This document shows positions 63,094 to 64,000 of a stretch of 64,000 nucleotides of DNA, piece after piece. The notes below the pieces were generated by a model. The model was not told the origin of the DNA and ran no database searches. It saw nothing but the letters and a program-made list of their open reading frames with translations. A program made the translations under genes and the position numbers. Every line of letters begins with the position of its first letter. Within the stretch, counting starts at the first letter, position 1. Location of the stretch: contig CM022665.1 of assembly GCA_012295275.1 (NCBI GenBank), forward strand, positions 35,097,522 to 35,161,521, in the 5' to 3' direction. The DNA comes from Chrysomallon squamiferum (taxonomy: Eukaryota > Mollusca > Gastropoda > Neomphalida > Peltospiridae).

Positions 63094-64000
63094 TTATAGT
63101 AATATTTTAAACTTACTTCACTGAGAAAGCTGTTAATATTATACAGTATTATTATATTATTTGGAGTGCATGTTCTGGTGATGGTTCATTTTTTTATGTT
63201 TCCATCAAAAAGCAGTTCATGCATGCCTGTCATGAACTTATCCTCTACCTTTACCAGATAATTCTGTCCCTTATAGAGAGAGATATTATCATAGCCTTGT
63301 ATATTTGTCCACATATCTGGTTATTTCAAGAGTGGTATTGAACCCATGTCCAATTTGAACACATATCTAGCTTTGTGTGTAGAAATTTTCATCAAGCAAG
63401 CCTTAATTTAATTCATTTGCTTAGATCAATAGATGTCAGAGTAGATTACATCCAGGGTTTATCTGAAGTGATTTCCACAATATCAGTCATCAAGAACTGT
63501 GATTAATTACTTTGTATAACATGAAGAAAATATCTCATTCTCTGTACCATGGACTGCTATGGTTTATAGGCTCCATTAGTGCTAATAACCACAAAGTTGT
63601 CTAAGTTTATCTTTGTCTCACCAATTTTGTGATGTCATTTGATGTTTTTGAACTGAAAAATGAACATTTATTTTGTATGGTATAAATAAACATCTATCAT
63701 TCTCTGTACTAATGATGGCTCTATCAATATTAATAACAACAAAGTTTTATAAAAGCTGTCTCTTCCTGACCCATTTGTGGCATCATTGGGTATATTAGAA
63801 ACACAAGGATAAAAGGAATGTAAATGTACTTTGGGATTGTGACCTCCTTAAACCAACTGTGATGAACTTTATGACTCATGCTTTAAAAAAAAAGATGATA
63901 GATCTCTTGTTTGTGAGGACCTAAGAGTTACTGTAATATATCAAACTGTGATGATACACAAAACACACTATTTTTTATTATGTATACTTATAAAATGTAT
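63094..64000 (+). other. Window end, nothing recognised
   Basis: AT-rich, CpG-poor DNA without a supported exon; two short similar phrases (ctctgtac...atggctctat at 63540-63580 and 63703-63730 region) hint at a degenerate duplication. Confidence 0.4.

Noticed and set aside
1-64000. CRISPR arrays, bacterial operons, rRNA genes
   Set aside because: The window is an intron-containing animal locus; the spaced repeats seen are microsatellites and degenerate tandem duplications.

Overview
This is a eukaryotic nuclear window. Genes are split by GT-AG introns, non-coding DNA is strongly AT-rich with many (ATT)n, (TG)n, (TA)n and poly-A/T tracts, and transposon remnants of animal type (Tc1, mariner, hAT, Tigger/pogo, non-LTR retroposon) are scattered through it. 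The proteins are animal orthologues. A bilaterian invertebrate, possibly a mollusc or other spiralian, fits best, but the species cannot be fixed from the sequence alone.

Layout. (1) About 190-22365, plus strand: the central and C-terminal part of CEP290, the coiled-coil scaffold of the ciliary transition zone. I place 41 exons, about 1,877 codons. The 5' exons lie upstream of the window. Exon 11 (5071-5267) does not join in frame to exon 10. (2) 22366-24945: two facing 3' UTRs with a short intergenic stretch. (3) 24946-33164, minus strand: a complete CCT2 (TCP-1 beta, CCT chaperonin) gene of 15 solid coding exons plus a likely exon holding only the ATG, predicted 530 aa. Its second intron has a GC donor and its introns contain a Tigger/pogo remnant and a non-LTR retrotransposon RNase H fragment. 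CEP290 and CCT2 are tail to tail. (4) About 33.2-44.7 kb: a gene-poor interval that keeps CpG dinucleotides, with simple repeats and two complex, CpG-containing, non-coding islands (37.2-37.8 and 41.0-41.6 kb) that look regulatory. (5) 44.7 kb to the end: CpG-depleted DNA that looks like the intron space of a plus-strand gene whose body lies mostly beyond the window. Only small candidate exons are visible (44723, 45407, 51021, 57577, 59543), all in phase 0, three of them starting with ATG. Old transposons sit here: a Tc1 tail, a hAT element with an 8-bp target duplication, a TA-flanked MITE, a decayed mariner and a long palindrome.

The two identified genes are housekeeping genes with unrelated roles: CEP290 gates the cilium, CCT2 folds actin and tubulin. 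The most interesting structural signals are local tandem duplications that copy splice boundaries inside CEP290 introns, a sharp change in CpG content that follows gene bodies (suggesting mosaic gene-body methylation), and a degenerate satellite-like repeat at 50.1-51.0 kb. I found no gene cluster or defence-like system; the unidentified gene from 44.7 kb onwards is the real unknown.
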